A DNA stretch of 64,000 nt from Protula sp. h YS-2021 (GCA_949752745.1 OX457025.1:49899601-49963600), one strand, 5' to 3'; shown: positions 50,501-60,014, counted from the first letter of the stretch. The notes: generated by a model from the letters alone, not told the origin. Numbers and translations: made by a program.

Positions 50501-51224
50501 AAATGTAAGAAAGCGCATCAATGTGGAACTTGTTCACCAGGAAAAGCGGTTCAAGAAACTTGTGGCCAAACCTTCCTTCCACAAATTTAGAATTTTCAAC
50601 GAAGATTTGACCGCGGTACATTTGCGCAAAGTGGATCTGCTTCTGGATAAACCCATTCAAGTTGGTTTCACCATTCTCGACCTCAGCAAGGTGCTCATGT
50701 TTCACTTTCATTACAACTACATCATGACCAAGTATCCCGACGCCAAACTCTTGTTCAGCGACACCGACAGTCTATGTTATGACATAGAAACGGACGATAT
50801 CTACAAAGACATGCAGGAAGATGCCGACTTGTTCGACACAAGTGACTATCCCCCAGATCATTTCCTGCATTCCAACGTGAACAAGAGAGTGCTTGGGAAA
50901 ATGAAAGATGAGACGGCGGGCATTCCCATTGAAGAGTTTGTTGGACTTCGACCGAAAATGTATAGTATGATATATGGTGGGAAAGAAAAACGTACGGCCA
51001 AAGGCATCACTCGCGCGTGTCAAAGACGGGTGAAACATCAGCAGTATAGAGACAGTTTGTTCAACCAAACACAAACGATGACCACAGGGCACATCATACG
51101 AAGTCATGATCACCAGATTTTCTCGGAGAAGTTGAGGAAAGTGGCTCTCTCTCCTTTTGATGACAAGCGATATGTGATGAGTGATGGCTATTCCACTTTG
51201 GCGCATGGGCATTACAGTATATAA
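47535..51224 (+). CDS. polB: Protein-primed DNA polymerase B, intact
   Basis: A 1229-residue protein from the ATG of MATVYCHDC. Approximate positions: zinc fingers 6-30 and 70-95; exonuclease I VIYADFECF at 430; HNH-like CYICHEPLG to HNECN at 515-541; exonuclease II NLRGYDSHL at 570; exonuclease III YLKSDVLLL at 717; motif A LDANNLYGW at 817; motif B NNSVFGK at 980; motif C SDTDSL at 1075; KMYSMIY at 1141. All catalytic Asp residues are present. The N-terminal 400 residues beyond the fingers may include the terminal-protein or priming region typical of Polintons, but no motif shows it. The ORF extends 18 codons upstream through the predicted leader acceptor. Confidence 0.96.
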   Translation: MATVYCHDCDVTFPSLEVFVTHRCKPARLKRAREELVEQIEAKRRKTLQDDVERPDPVLCGECVKIFASMEAFETHACVDMENVSHEEQRKKETGQVGRGRRVSLGENAQERRFEPEDGSDLLLEMRQQENRIKRHLLETLNRGMKWYIVVHARFKKMTPNVEGVMVEQVDNAFISSPTYAAYNPTDIEKDLPEAYKELFTRFDEHERQGSGWVLDNILFIEVHTATSAPLEASSFIPLPKKVKNTGGVLNIQNKDNKCFLWSVLAHLHPHHYHQHPYRVHQYKLFENELKVEGMTFPTPITDIPKFEKENDASINVFGYEHDVVVPIQLSRNTSANSAREINLLLISNDKTRHYCLIKNFSRLMAYRSKYKHTTFYCFNCLHGFMRQDLLDKHREVCGKHGAQRLSFPKEPFIKFKNVAKQQRAPFVIYADFECFTKKHEGDKYQHHRPNSFAYVVVSQYETRAPVLYRGDNAVKVFLDHMVNERDRIVHGLQQKKKMVMTHEDEEDYKNATDCYICHEPLGADHVRDHDHINGKYRGAAHNECNLQFRLRKDKQDVEDSFIIPVFFHNLRGYDSHLIMEEIGKFKNERITVIPNTVEKYIAFTMSNLKFTDSFQFMSTSLQKLVSNLAAEGKDNFYHMTSHIHDSEQQELLLRKGVYPYDYVDEPSKFAETQLPSKDKFYSLLSEEGISDEDYAHAQKVWETFQCTTFGEYHDLYLKSDVLLLADVFENFRHVCLNTYELDPAHYYTAPGLSWDAMLKATKVKLELINDIDMYQMVEQGLRGGISVITHKYAKANNPYVPDYDPTKPTNYLTYLDANNLYGWAMSQSMPQSGFMWVSEPESIDFMAVDEDDEIGYILEVDLEYPYSIHDRHNHYPVAPERKCVKVGELSEHSQKLRKDLNMKCKPSEKLIPNLCDKKKYVLHYRNLQQYVSLGLKVTKVHRAIMFAQSKWLAKYISLNTEKRKLAKNPFEKDFFKLMNNSVFGKTMENVRKRINVELVHQEKRFKKLVAKPSFHKFRIFNEDLTAVHLRKVDLLLDKPIQVGFTILDLSKVLMFHFHYNYIMTKYPDAKLLFSDTDSLCYDIETDDIYKDMQEDADLFDTSDYPPDHFLHSNVNKRVLGKMKDETAGIPIEEFVGLRPKMYSMIYGGKEKRTAKGITRACQRRVKHQQYRDSLFNQTQTMTTGHIIRSHDHQIFSEKLRKVALSPFDDKRYVMSDGYSTLAHGHYSI

Positions 51225-51225
51225 G
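51218..51225 (+). promoter_or_regulatory. TATA box over the polB stop (copy 2)
   Basis: TATATAAG includes the polB TAA. The next ATG is at 51280. Confidence 0.6.
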
Positions 51226-51279
51226 GGGGAGACACTTCAACTTGAGAGTCAGTTGAGGTGTGAACACTGAAGCGTCAAC

Positions 51280-51636
51280 ATGAAAAGATCTGCAACAACG
51301 GATATGGATACTCTAGCAGATACGGTGAAAGACATGAATGTGAAACATTCTGACACTACCATCAAGAAATTAAAAGTGGAGACGGCGACGGCGACGTCAC
51401 CAACACCACAGTCGTGGGATGGAATGCTTTCTCTAGGCAATGGAAAGTATATCAAGATTATGAAACAAAGTAATGAAGGTGTGATAAACATTCGCAAATA
51501 CCTCAGAGATGAGGGGACTGGAAAAAACCGTCCAACAAAAAAGGGAATTTTGCTGACAATACCTGAATGGAAAATGCTGAAGAAGCAGGTGAAAGAAGTG
51601 GATAAAAGGCTTCGCAGACAAGACGACAAGTCATAA
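51280..51636 (+). CDS. PC4/Sub1-like ssDNA-binding protein (copy 2)
   Basis: 118 residues. Same PC4-like domain as copy 1 with an identical LGNGKYIKIMKQ to KKQVKEVDKRL core. Differences lie in the N-terminal linker (an extra ATATS) and the tail, as expected of a folded domain with loose ends. Confidence 0.75.
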   Translation: MKRSATTDMDTLADTVKDMNVKHSDTTIKKLKVETATATSPTPQSWDGMLSLGNGKYIKIMKQSNEGVINIRKYLRDEGTGKNRPTKKGILLTIPEWKMLKKQVKEVDKRLRRQDDKS

Positions 51637-51649
51637 CAAGGTAACAATC

Positions 51650-52024
51650 ATGAATGCACTCATGTTGGACGATGGTGTTTACCTTAAAGTTAATGAGAGG
51701 AATGAAGTGATGATGGGTTCTCGGAGATGTTCTGCTTATCGGTTTAAACCTGAAGTGTGGAAAGACTTTAAAAACATACCGCTTGAAGCTGGGTTTAAAC
51801 GCAGACTTGAAAATAAACTGGAAGTGACGGTGGCTGAATATGATTCTAACATACGTGTGACATTCTGTAGAAATCTTTTACAGGATTATCCAAAGGATTA
51901 TAAGGGAGTTGTGCCAGACACACCCTATGCACAGTTGATCTTCTTTGATATCAAGAACTGGCGCGCAATCTTACGATTCCTAGAAGCGATACAACATCCG
52001 CTGTTCGACATCATCCGAGTATAA
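51650..52024 (+). CDS. Two-module PC4-like small protein (copy 2)
   Basis: 124 residues. YRFKPEVWKDFKNI and LIFFDIKNWRAILRFL are kept. The loop after NEVMMG differs from copy 1 by several residues. The stop TAA lies in a GTATAAAAT box. Confidence 0.6.
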   Translation: MNALMLDDGVYLKVNERNEVMMGSRRCSAYRFKPEVWKDFKNIPLEAGFKRRLENKLEVTVAEYDSNIRVTFCRNLLQDYPKDYKGVVPDTPYAQLIFFDIKNWRAILRFLEAIQHPLFDIIRV

Positions 52025-52029
52025 AATAC

Positions 52030-52383
52030 ATGAACGAGATGGAAGACGACTATGTGTTGGATTATGAACCCATAACATATGGATTCTCATACATGAGAAA
52101 CTTATGTGATGATATTGTGCTACGACATTTTGGACAGTATCTCGTCCTATCGCTTGATGACCAATCCGTGTTGAAGGATCATCTAGACAAGTTGAGAATA
52201 CCCGGCTTTCTCCTAGCAGTCTCAAATGAATTAGAAGTGCGTGTGACTGAGAACGGTCTAGACGTGTTTGTACAATTTCGCCAATATGACGAGCTTACAG
52301 AAGACTGCGACATCATCACCCTCAGCACCGTGGAATGGAACGCGCTGTTGCAAGCATTGGATTGGAAAGAACCTGACGCTTGA
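52030..52383 (+). CDS. PC4-like small protein (copy 2)
   Basis: 117 residues from MNEMEDDYV. The leader between the previous stop and this ATG is about 50 bp shorter than in copy 1, so the TATA-like box at the previous stop would lie too close to serve it. The C-terminus IITLSTVEWNALLQALDW keeps the module pattern. Confidence 0.6.
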   Translation: MNEMEDDYVLDYEPITYGFSYMRNLCDDIVLRHFGQYLVLSLDDQSVLKDHLDKLRIPGFLLAVSNELEVRVTENGLDVFVQFRQYDELTEDCDIITLSTVEWNALLQALDWKEPDA

Positions 52384-52657
52384 ATTCAAAGAGCATGGAA
52401 TACAACTTATGCGGGGTACCAAATCCATTGAGCTGCCACAACCTATGCGCGTGATAGACATAAATGAAGAAGGATATGAACTGAAACTGTCTGAACATGT
52501 AACTGTGAAAGTGATAAAGTTTGGTGATGTGCGTTATGTGAGCTTTCATAGCATTTACAAACACGGATGTAATGTCTATGATACCTATATCAATTTAGAT
52601 TCTAATGAATGGCATGCATTGATGAATGTATTGAAAAATGAATGTGATTGTAAATAG
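52268..52657 (+). CDS. PC4-like ORF in +1 overlap (copy 2)
   Basis: Same overlap as copy 1. The conserved part starts at LTLEFKEHGIQLMRG (about 52367) and ends YINLDSNEWHALMNVL. The overlap itself is poor in recognisable structure. Confidence 0.5.
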   Translation: MYNFANMTSLQKTATSSPSAPWNGTRCCKHWIGKNLTLEFKEHGIQLMRGTKSIELPQPMRVIDINEEGYELKLSEHVTVKVIKFGDVRYVSFHSIYKHGCNVYDTYINLDSNEWHALMNVLKNECDCK

Positions 52658-53151
52658 ACTTTGTAAACTTTGTAAATAGACTTTGTAGTTAAGAGTTTGT
52701 AAATAGACTTTGTAAACTTTGTAAATAGTGTAAATAAAAGTTTGTAAATAGTGTAAATAGACTTTGTAGTTAAGAATTTGTAAATAGTGTAAATAGAATT
52801 TGTAAATAAAAGTTTGTAAATAGTGTAAATAGAATTTGTAGTTAAGAATTTGTAAATAGTGTAAATAGCGTTTGTAGTTAAGAGTTTGTAAATAGTGTAA
52901 ATAGAATTTGTAAATAAAAGTTTGTAAATAGTGTAAATAGAATTTGTAGTTAAGAATTTGTAAATAGTGTAAATAGCGTTTGTAGTTAAGAGTTTGTAAA
53001 TAGTGTTTGTAAACTTTGTAAATAGAACACAATAAACAAGACAGTTGTTTGAAAACTTGGTTTGTTTTATTTAACAACAACAACTTAACTAATATAACAA
53101 CAACAACAACAACAACTTAACTACAACTTAACTAATATAACAACAACAACA
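52658..53151. terminator. Convergent 3' region (copy 2)
   Basis: A TTTGTAAATAGTGTAAATAG array, longer than in copy 1. Plus-strand AATAAA at 53031-53036 and minus-strand AATAAA at 53066-53071. A CAA/CTTAACTA repeat follows. The minus-strand ORF over the array is an artefact. Confidence 0.65.
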
Positions 53152-53589
53152 TTAATAAAACAGTGGTTTATAATGTCTATATACAAAATCCTTTACAATA
53201 AAATCACCATCCTTTCTTTTTAATATATTCACAATATCAAACATACTCTGACCTCGAGCTCTATGCAATATATAATATACACAATAAAAACCACATGACG
53301 ATGATATTGGCGTTTGTAATGAGATAGAATTATACATATAGTCATTTCTTAAAAACATGTCTAAACGATCATCGAGAGGGAACAGTCCATAAGAGTCAAA
53401 ATATTCCACAGGGTCTTTATCATAATACACTGCCACCCAATGTTCTCCTGGTTCATCTTGATCGTCTGTGTTGATCACATAGGCGCCGCGTTGTAAAGAC
53501 GGTAACTGGTCCATGGCAAACACACCTTGAAATAAGTCTTTGGTCATGACATCACGACTCAATATGGCATCAATCTGCTTCGTGTTCAT
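53152..53589 (-). CDS. Adenain-like cysteine protease, intact
   Basis: 145 residues with His in GEHWVAVYYD, an acidic FDSYG, Gln in LQTPISSSCG and the nucleophile Cys in SCGFYCVYY. It would trim capsid-associated precursors. The ATG overlaps the major capsid stop (ATGA). Confidence 0.92.
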   Translation of the reverse strand: MNTKQIDAILSRDVMTKDLFQGVFAMDQLPSLQRGAYVINTDDQDEPGEHWVAVYYDKDPVEYFDSYGLFPLDDRLDMFLRNDYMYNSISLQTPISSSCGFYCVYYILHRARGQSMFDIVNILKRKDGDFIVKDFVYRHYKPLFY

Positions 53590-54959
53590 GACTGGTAGTC
53601 GAATTGGATGCTGCGATTGGCACTGATCTCAATAATGTTGTCAAATTCAGCATAGACAATGACATTGATTGTAGGTTGCAAAGCCGTAGCAAAGTTCATT
53701 TCTAGCCGCAAATTCCCATGCTTGATCAGGGGGAAATGATCATCACCATCATAATCCGGTGTTAAGTCAAACGAAAATAAAGCATAACCTCTAGGCCAAT
53801 CTTCCCGTTTTATAATGGAACTTTTCTCACCATTCAACCGATCAAACGATTTGTAAAGCGTTTCAAAAGCGTTCAGGTATTTGTTCTGTGTAATGTCAAG
53901 CTTGAGAGGTTTGGATAGAACTGGTTCACCATCCGTGTACAGTTGCATATAGTCCAGATTAAAATGATCAAAATTGTATGGATTCCTCAATACTGATCCA
54001 CCAAAAGCTTCATTATGAACCAGACCAATGACAATACGATTTGGTAATTGACCCAAAAAGATGTTATCTTTCACAAAAGACTGAAATCCTGCTGGAATGG
54101 CCAAGACTTTACATTCTTTTCTAGTGATGATGATCTTGGCAGGACTTTTCATCAATGCATCTGTATGTCCTAACTGAATACCTGGACTCACCCTCACTTT
54201 GCGAATGGTTAAAAATGCCTCTTTCACTTCTACCTTATAGGTATTATCTGCAGCCATCAATACATAGTCATCTTTTTGTCTATGGAAACGTAATTTCAAA
54301 CTGATGCCATTCGGAAGATAACGATCCTGCTCAAACAAATCTATCCTTAAACCACCAGTAAGCATAACATCACGGCTAAGACGAGTATGTAAATAACGAT
54401 GATGTAAGCCATTATTGCCTTGCTCAGCCAAGTCACCGCCGTCGGCATTGACATGAAACCCGGATACATATTGTTCATGATTAGGTCTTTTCACCTCATG
54501 ACTATTCATTGACCCAGCAGTATCCTTGTACATGAGACGCATAGAGCGCTCAGAATGCAGACTTTCTTCCGAATCATGGATGAGATGAGAGATAATGCTG
54601 GTATAACCATGAGTATTGTTGCTATGCGAAACCAAACGATCATTCAGAAACAATTCAATATTAGACCATAACCCATTAAACACATCATTGATGCAAGAGA
54701 CATTATCATCTGCGCCACACTCTGTTCCATCAGCCTTTAGAATGCGACATACAATATGAAGTTTGCTGTTCTTTAAATCTAGATATTCTTCTGTACTCGC
54801 AGGAATGTAGAATTCTATTGGAGCGCCTTCTCTAATGCTTGTAAGTGGTTGATAGTCAACATAATAACTTTTCTCTACAGCAGTTTGCGTTGGTGGTACG
54901 TGAAACCATTCCAATGGAGAAAGACTACATTCACACGAATGATTATGAATGAGAGACAT
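53586..54959 (-). CDS. Major capsid protein (copy 2)
   Basis: 457 residues, the same length as copy 1 with a small number of scattered substitutions (for example DFKHFD to NFDHFN). Same hexon-like motifs. Confidence 0.88.
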   Translation of the reverse strand: MSLIHNHSCECSLSPLEWFHVPPTQTAVEKSYYVDYQPLTSIREGAPIEFYIPASTEEYLDLKNSKLHIVCRILKADGTECGADDNVSCINDVFNGLWSNIELFLNDRLVSHSNNTHGYTSIISHLIHDSEESLHSERSMRLMYKDTAGSMNSHEVKRPNHEQYVSGFHVNADGGDLAEQGNNGLHHRYLHTRLSRDVMLTGGLRIDLFEQDRYLPNGISLKLRFHRQKDDYVLMAADNTYKVEVKEAFLTIRKVRVSPGIQLGHTDALMKSPAKIIITRKECKVLAIPAGFQSFVKDNIFLGQLPNRIVIGLVHNEAFGGSVLRNPYNFDHFNLDYMQLYTDGEPVLSKPLKLDITQNKYLNAFETLYKSFDRLNGEKSSIIKREDWPRGYALFSFDLTPDYDGDDHFPLIKHGNLRLEMNFATALQPTINVIVYAEFDNIIEISANRSIQFDYQS

Positions 54960-54963
54960 GATT

Positions 54964-55320
54964 TCAAAAGATATCTTTGCGATATTTTGATGTTATCCGT
55001 CTGGCTGTTTTTCGTCTTCTGACACGTTTCGTCGGTTGCACACGCTTTTGTTCTCCAAACACACGTTCACCAAACACACGTTCTGCTACTCGGCCCGTCA
55101 CATCTTTCGCGACATTCTTTGCAGCCTTCTTAAGATGTGGCGCAACGATCTTAGCCCCAGCCTTAGGTAATGGAATAGCTTTGCGAGCCAATGATCCCAG
55201 TATTGAACCAATACCATCGCCATATTGGATTCGCGCTCCTTTGAATCCTGGTAATTCCCCGCCCACTTGACGAAGAAAATGGTTGCGATATGCAGACGGA
55301 TCGTGTGTATAAGCTTTCAT
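54964..55320 (-). CDS. Basic amphipathic virion protein (copy 2)
   Basis: 118 residues. A five-residue duplication (VFGER VFGEQ) separates the amphipathic and basic parts. Otherwise nearly identical to copy 1. ATGA overlap with the penton end. Confidence 0.62.
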   Translation of the reverse strand: MKAYTHDPSAYRNHFLRQVGGELPGFKGARIQYGDGIGSILGSLARKAIPLPKAGAKIVAPHLKKAAKNVAKDVTGRVAERVFGERVFGEQKRVQPTKRVRRRKTARRITSKYRKDIF

Positions 55321-56058
55321 ATTGCTTTTGGTCGAAAATGAAGTTTACAGATCACCTTTCCAGTTTGAAATGGAACATTATGGCCTGTGTCGTCCTTAAT
55401 ATTCATTTCTATCATGTCAAATTTGGATGTGTTTACAGGAACATAATGCGGTTCGCCATACGTTTTCATGATAATATCTCCATCATGGCCTTGTATGCCA
55501 ACAGAACGTAGTAACGGAACATAATAATCACCAACAACTTGTGGTTCACAAATGCTACAATACACATACAGTGTATAAAACCCCTGTTTCACATCCGCTT
55601 TATGGTCAGCTGTACATGTTTCAGTATACCATTGATCTGGGATAAATCCTAAAATCTCAGCTAATCCAGCGGAAAAGGACACTTCATAACCATAATCGAG
55701 AAATAGAAACACACGTCGTCTAATCTTATCATACTTTATTCGAATAGCTTCTGTAAGTTTCAGAGCATTAGTCGCTTCTTCATTGACTGCCTCACATAGT
55801 TCTTGTATGGTTCTATAGTACCCATAAGGAATATCGAGAGTGCTAAGAATAGGATCATCGAATAGTTCTTGTCGATACTGAATAGAGTAGTCCATGCCCT
55901 GTCTCATCGTTGTGAATTTCAGCTAAAGCCACTTCATATTTTCCATTCAGATAAATGGTTCGAGGCATACGAATTTGATAATTTGAAGCCTTGTTGTTGG
56001 GATAATAGGTCATACTCGCATTGCTAGGCAAAGTGATGTAAAAGCTTGTCGACTCCAT
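55317..56058 (-). pseudogene. Penton / minor capsid, 17-bp deletion
   Basis: The N-terminal frame (56058-55855) and the rest (55907-55317) are in different frames because 17 bp present in copy 1 are missing near 55912, in the YPHTW region. A further short change lies near 55456 (CGEPHY region, ETYGEPHY-type variant). The protein cannot be full length. Confidence 0.88.
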
Positions 56059-56066
56059 GATGGGAA

Positions 56067-56276
56067 CTAAATGGTATAGGTGCGTTGACGTTGTCTATAT
56101 ACTTCACGATAGCGCGCGTCATTCAACCAAGTATGCCAAATCTCATCCTCATTCACATGGTCTTTTATTTCTCCTTCACAACACGCGCTTGTACATCTTA
56201 TTTTTACAGGAATAGTTGGTTTATCTTCCTGACAACAACAACATAGCTCTTTCAACCATATTAAAAATTTTCCCAT
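56067..56276 (-). CDS. Small myristoylation-type protein (copy 2)
   Basis: 69 residues, MGKFLIWLKELCCCCQED. Position 6 is Ile here rather than Thr, which weakens the myristoylation consensus in this copy. The Cys run has one more residue. Confidence 0.55.
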   Translation of the reverse strand: MGKFLIWLKELCCCCQEDKPTIPVKIRCTSACCEGEIKDHVNEDEIWHTWLNDARYREVYRQRQRTYTI

Positions 56277-56830
56277 CCTTCAGGAAACTGTCTTTGTTGA
56301 CGTTGTTTCATTTCTGTTGTAATGTCGTCACGAGTGGTCTTTTTACTAAACATTGTTTTTGGAATATTCGCATCAACAATTTCCTGGATAAACGGATGCC
56401 AGCCATGTGGTTTGACTCGTTCTTTTCTTCTTGTCGCCACCAATGCTTCTTTCATCAAATCAATCATGTTGGAATTTGTGATAATATCGCCCGTTTTCAA
56501 CACAAGTTCATTCTTCTCTGTCCATTTAACACCATATTTCTTCAGTTCTGCTAAAAGTTGTGTTATTTTTCCATGATAGATAGGTTGAAAATGACTTAAC
56601 ACTAGCTTTTCTGGCTTTTCAGGTGGTGATGATGATGATGAGGGCTTTTGCTGTCTAGACTGACTTGTTCGTAAATGACGGCCAAGAAGTTGAGACATTT
56701 CTATAGCCTTTTCACGTGTTCGTTTCCCACGTAAAAGTTTATTCACTTTCGTTTTGATATCATTTTTCTTTTCTAGCAACATTTTATATTCATATTCAGG
56801 AATGAGGACCATTTTCATCGTATGTTTCAT
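56261..56830 (-). CDS. Conserved Polinton protein, unknown (copy 2)
   Basis: 189 residues with the same VLIPEYEYKMLLEKK start and SNMIDLMKEALVATR part. Small indels fall only in the linker regions. Confidence 0.6.
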   Translation of the reverse strand: MKHTMKMVLIPEYEYKMLLEKKNDIKTKVNKLLRGKRTREKAIEMSQLLGRHLRTSQSRQQKPSSSSSPPEKPEKLVLSHFQPIYHGKITQLLAELKKYGVKWTEKNELVLKTGDIITNSNMIDLMKEALVATRRKERVKPHGWHPFIQEIVDANIPKTMFSKKTTRDDITTEMKQRQQRQFPEGWENF

Positions 56831-57150
56831 TTTAACAGCAGTTTGGCTAACAAGGGCAATGCCAATCTAGCAATAACTCCAATGAATCCTCCTTTCTGAT
56901 TAATCAACTTCTTTTTTCGTCGAAGGGATATCTTATCTGCTAGAGTACGTAGCGTATGACGTTCACGTTTAAATTCCTTAAACCGTTTTGAGCTTAAGGG
57001 TAAATGTCCTTCCAATATATTCAAACAAATTTCAAACAAGCTTGTTAATTCCTCCTTTGTAGCTTGCTGTAGCAAGGATTTACGTCGTTTAGGCCCACTG
57101 CGTGCAAGCAAATGAAGAAACGGTTGGTTCGCTCGAATACGTTTAGACAT
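56827..57150 (-). CDS. Small basic protein with GG tail (copy 2)
   Basis: 107 residues, one Lys shorter than copy 1. The KGGFIGVIARLALPLLAKLL tail is kept. ATGA overlap with the next gene. Confidence 0.6.
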   Translation of the reverse strand: MSKRIRANQPFLHLLARSGPKRRKSLLQQATKEELTSLFEICLNILEGHLPLSSKRFKEFKRERHTLRTLADKISLRRKKKLINQKGGFIGVIARLALPLLAKLLLK

Positions 57151-57802
57151 CTTGACTGCGAATGGTCAAATGAGTTGGTTCTTGTTCATACACTGCTTTA
57201 TCAATATAGACATAATGTGTATCTTTTGGTAAAATGCCTGTACGAATACGTAGTTGATCATTTGTCTTTGGTTTTAAATCAATGAATAAATAACCATGAG
57301 GTTTGCTAGTAGCATCTTGATAGGCTTCTATGAGAAATTGAGATCTTCCAGGATACATTTGCCGCGCCAATGTACTAATTTGTTGACTGTCTCTCGGATT
57401 TTTAAACAGAATGATATAATGTGTATTCAAACTAATATTTCGCATCTCTTTCCCATGATGGAATAAATTATGCACAATAAAAATAATGCTTAGATTTTGA
57501 TGACTGCTGCTAACACTAAAGAGACGTGTCATACGCTCATCACTATGACATTTGGTCATTAAGTCATCAATGATAAGTAAGTTTGGTTTCTTCGGGTTAA
57601 AACGCTCTTCAATGTCATCTGGAATGCCTTGGTAAAATTCCACGCCTTTCATTCCCTTGTACAAAGGCTGATCTGCTGCATAGAGCCATAAAATGTTTTT
57701 CGGAGAGGGTTGAATTAACTTTTGTTCTAGAATTTCCTTCACCAGAGACGTTTTGCCACTGCCTGTAGGTCCAGAGACCAAACATGTAAATGGATGCTTC
57801 AT
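57143..57802 (-). CDS. Packaging ATPase (copy 2)
   Basis: 219 residues from MKHPFTCLV. Walker A GPTGSGKTSL and Walker B LLIIDDLM intact. The ATG overlaps the integrase stop (ATGA). Confidence 0.93.
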   Translation of the reverse strand: MKHPFTCLVSGPTGSGKTSLVKEILEQKLIQPSPKNILWLYAADQPLYKGMKGVEFYQGIPDDIEERFNPKKPNLLIIDDLMTKCHSDERMTRLFSVSSSHQNLSIIFIVHNLFHHGKEMRNISLNTHYIILFKNPRDSQQISTLARQMYPGRSQFLIEAYQDATSKPHGYLFIDLKPKTNDQLRIRTGILPKDTHYVYIDKAVYEQEPTHLTIRSQDV

Positions 57803-58905
57803 TGTTGAATGTCTGTTTCTTTCACCCAACCGTTAAACTTGTTTGGCCAACCTAACCACTTGACAAATAATTCTTTCACACCTCCTCCTCGTCTTTTACG
57901 TGTTTTCAAGACTTTTTCAATTCTATACACAGATTCAATATCTTTGGTCACTTTCTGCAGTTCTTCTTCATAGAAATGGCCATCAATATCTTCGTCTAAA
58001 AAGTCTTTCACACGATATAAATGTATTCCTTGCTTCTTACAACGATGTGTGACAATGAAGACTTCTTGCGTCCATTTGATGTGATAATCGCGTTGAAACA
58101 CATATTTAATGTGGGAAATACGAACATGATCGCCAATGTTAAATTTATACTTCTTCTTCTTCTTCGGTTTCAATTTCAGTTTGTCAACATACATATACTT
58201 CCACACTTTTGATTCGTTGTCTTTACGAATCTCGGCTGGAGCATATTTATTAGGAAGAGAACCATGAGGTCTATGGTTGTAATTGTACACCAAGTCTGGA
58301 AGAATGTCTAAGTAACGGTAAGTTTGATTATGTAGAAAATACCGATACATCATTCCCTTCAGAGTACGAATGACTCTTTCAGCAAAGTTGGCTTTGGTTT
58401 CATTCTTTGTGGTATAAGCATGAATGTCTTCTTTCTTCAAAAATGCTTTAACCCATCTGTTTTTAAATTCTGTTCCTTTATCAGACCTTAGAATTCGCGG
58501 TCTTCGTCGTGTGTCATGAAAAATCTTTTAGAAAGCTTGTATGACGCTGGTATGTGATTTATTAGGTATTGGCTGTACCCAGACATATTTGGAAAACACA
58601 TCAATGACAATGAGTAAAAAGCGTATGTCATCATTATAGGGAGCTATGTTTCCCATGTCAGCCAAATCAATATCCCACATATCATCAATGCCACGTGTAA
58701 TCACACGTTGTCTTTTGAACCTGTATTTGACAGGTTGGAGTAAACTGAAAGCATCTTGATCCTGTAGCCATTTCTTCACTTGTGAATGTGTGACTGGTTG
58801 ATTATGTTTTCGTAAGATGTGATACAGTTTGTAAGGACCAGCAAATGCTCCAGGCTGTCCAGGTTTGAAGTAAATATTGGTCAAGTAGTCTTTCCACGTC
58901 GACAT
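57799..58905 (-). pseudogene. Integrase with chromodomain, nonsense-broken (copy 2)
   Basis: Same layout as copy 1. A TAA at 58528-58530 stands where copy 1 has CAA, seven codons before the site of the copy 1 break. The catalytic Asp, Asp, Glu and the chromodomain-like tail are otherwise present. Confidence 0.93.
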
Positions 58906-58987
58906 GATGAATGAAAACCACCTTCTCAACAGAACAGCTTTTATTTTATAACTCAACCAACATCACTTAACTAACATAGTAACTTAA

Positions 58988-59365
58988 CTAACATGTATTT
59001 ATAACTAACATGTATTTATAACTAACATATATTTGCAGATCAAGTATAGATACAATGGTATGAATCACTGGAGACCATTGGTCTTCAATGAACATTAACC
59101 AATGACTGAGTTCATCCAATGTAATAGCATCTACACCATATTTCTCACAACGTTGATTTGCATTATCTAACACTTTATCTAAATGAATATAATATTTAGC
59201 TTCATTCCAATATGTATAAACACATGCAGTATGACAAGTATGTTCTGAACACTCTTCATGTTGACAAGCAGGACAGACTAAATAGGCAAACTTTTTTACA
59301 GCGGATAACATTTCTTCACAATAAGCTTTTTGCACAATATATTGTCTCAGTGTCATGTCCGCCAT
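58988..59365 (-). CDS. Cys/His protein of unknown function (copy 2)
   Basis: Core as in copy 1 (LVCPACQHEECSEHTCH). The C-terminus is extended (QIYVSYKYMLVINTC) because the copy 1 stop is lost in a TATTTATAACTAACATG repeat. An in-frame ATG at 59392 exists. Confidence 0.5.
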   Translation of the reverse strand: MADMTLRQYIVQKAYCEEMLSAVKKFAYLVCPACQHEECSEHTCHTACVYTYWNEAKYYIHLDKVLDNANQRCEKYGVDAITLDELSHWLMFIEDQWSPVIHTIVSILDLQIYVSYKYMLVINTC

Positions 59366-59555
59366 TATGCAGTCTTGTGAGTCTTGAATCAATGCAGCAC
59401 AAGTCTGTCAGGTTTAGCAAGTTATGCTGCTCCGGCAATGTAGCACAAGTCTGTCAGGTTATGCTGCTCCGGCAATGCAAGTCTGTCAAGTTCAGCAAGT
59501 TTTTTTCCAGTTGCTGTTCACTTAACACACTTCTCCATGTTCACACGTCTGCACA

Positions 59556-59993
59556 TCAAGTCTCACACAACAGTTCTAACAACTTTCCCATAATATTCTG
59601 ACCAGGATATCCAGATGACACTTGTTTCACACCAGCTCCCCACCAATGATCATACGTTGCTTCAACTAAAGTTTTGTCTTTACATTCTTTCAACTTGTTG
59701 CGAAACAATACACACTGATTCCATTTGACTTGTAAAACATCTTGCATTTTGCTTCTCTTCACTGTATGCCATAACGGACATGGCTTTATCACTTTAGCAA
59801 TACGTTTTGCTTCATATCCATTTCTACATGAAGCAATGGCTGAAGCAATATCTTGACGGTGATGAAACACTGCTTTCTCATATTGATACAACGCTTCACT
59901 TGAGTTGAACACATGTCCATACTTTTCAAGTCGTGTTGGAAACATGTTTGAAAGAACGTCCTTATGACCGCTGAATAGCACAAGATTCTCCAT
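59556..59993 (-). CDS. NADAR (YbiA-like) domain protein, intact
   Basis: 145 residues. The NADAR pattern is complete: LFSGHKDVLSNMFPT, then FNSSEALYQYEKAVFHHRQD, EAKRIAK, MQDVLQVKWNQCVLFRNKL, LVEATYDHWWGAG and GQNIMGKLLELL. NADAR proteins hydrolyse ADP-ribosyl N-glycosides. In bacteria some partner with DarT1-type toxins and reverse guanine ADP-ribosylation. In this element the likely partner is a host ADP-ribosylation response, or an element-made modification not seen here. The length (about 145) is typical. The ATG follows a GAATAAAAC box about 20 bp upstream. Confidence 0.82.
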   Translation of the reverse strand: MENLVLFSGHKDVLSNMFPTRLEKYGHVFNSSEALYQYEKAVFHHRQDIASAIASCRNGYEAKRIAKVIKPCPLWHTVKRSKMQDVLQVKWNQCVLFRNKLKECKDKTLVEATYDHWWGAGVKQVSSGYPGQNIMGKLLELLCET

Positions 59994-60014
59994 GTTGACT
60001 TTGTTTCTGTTGTT

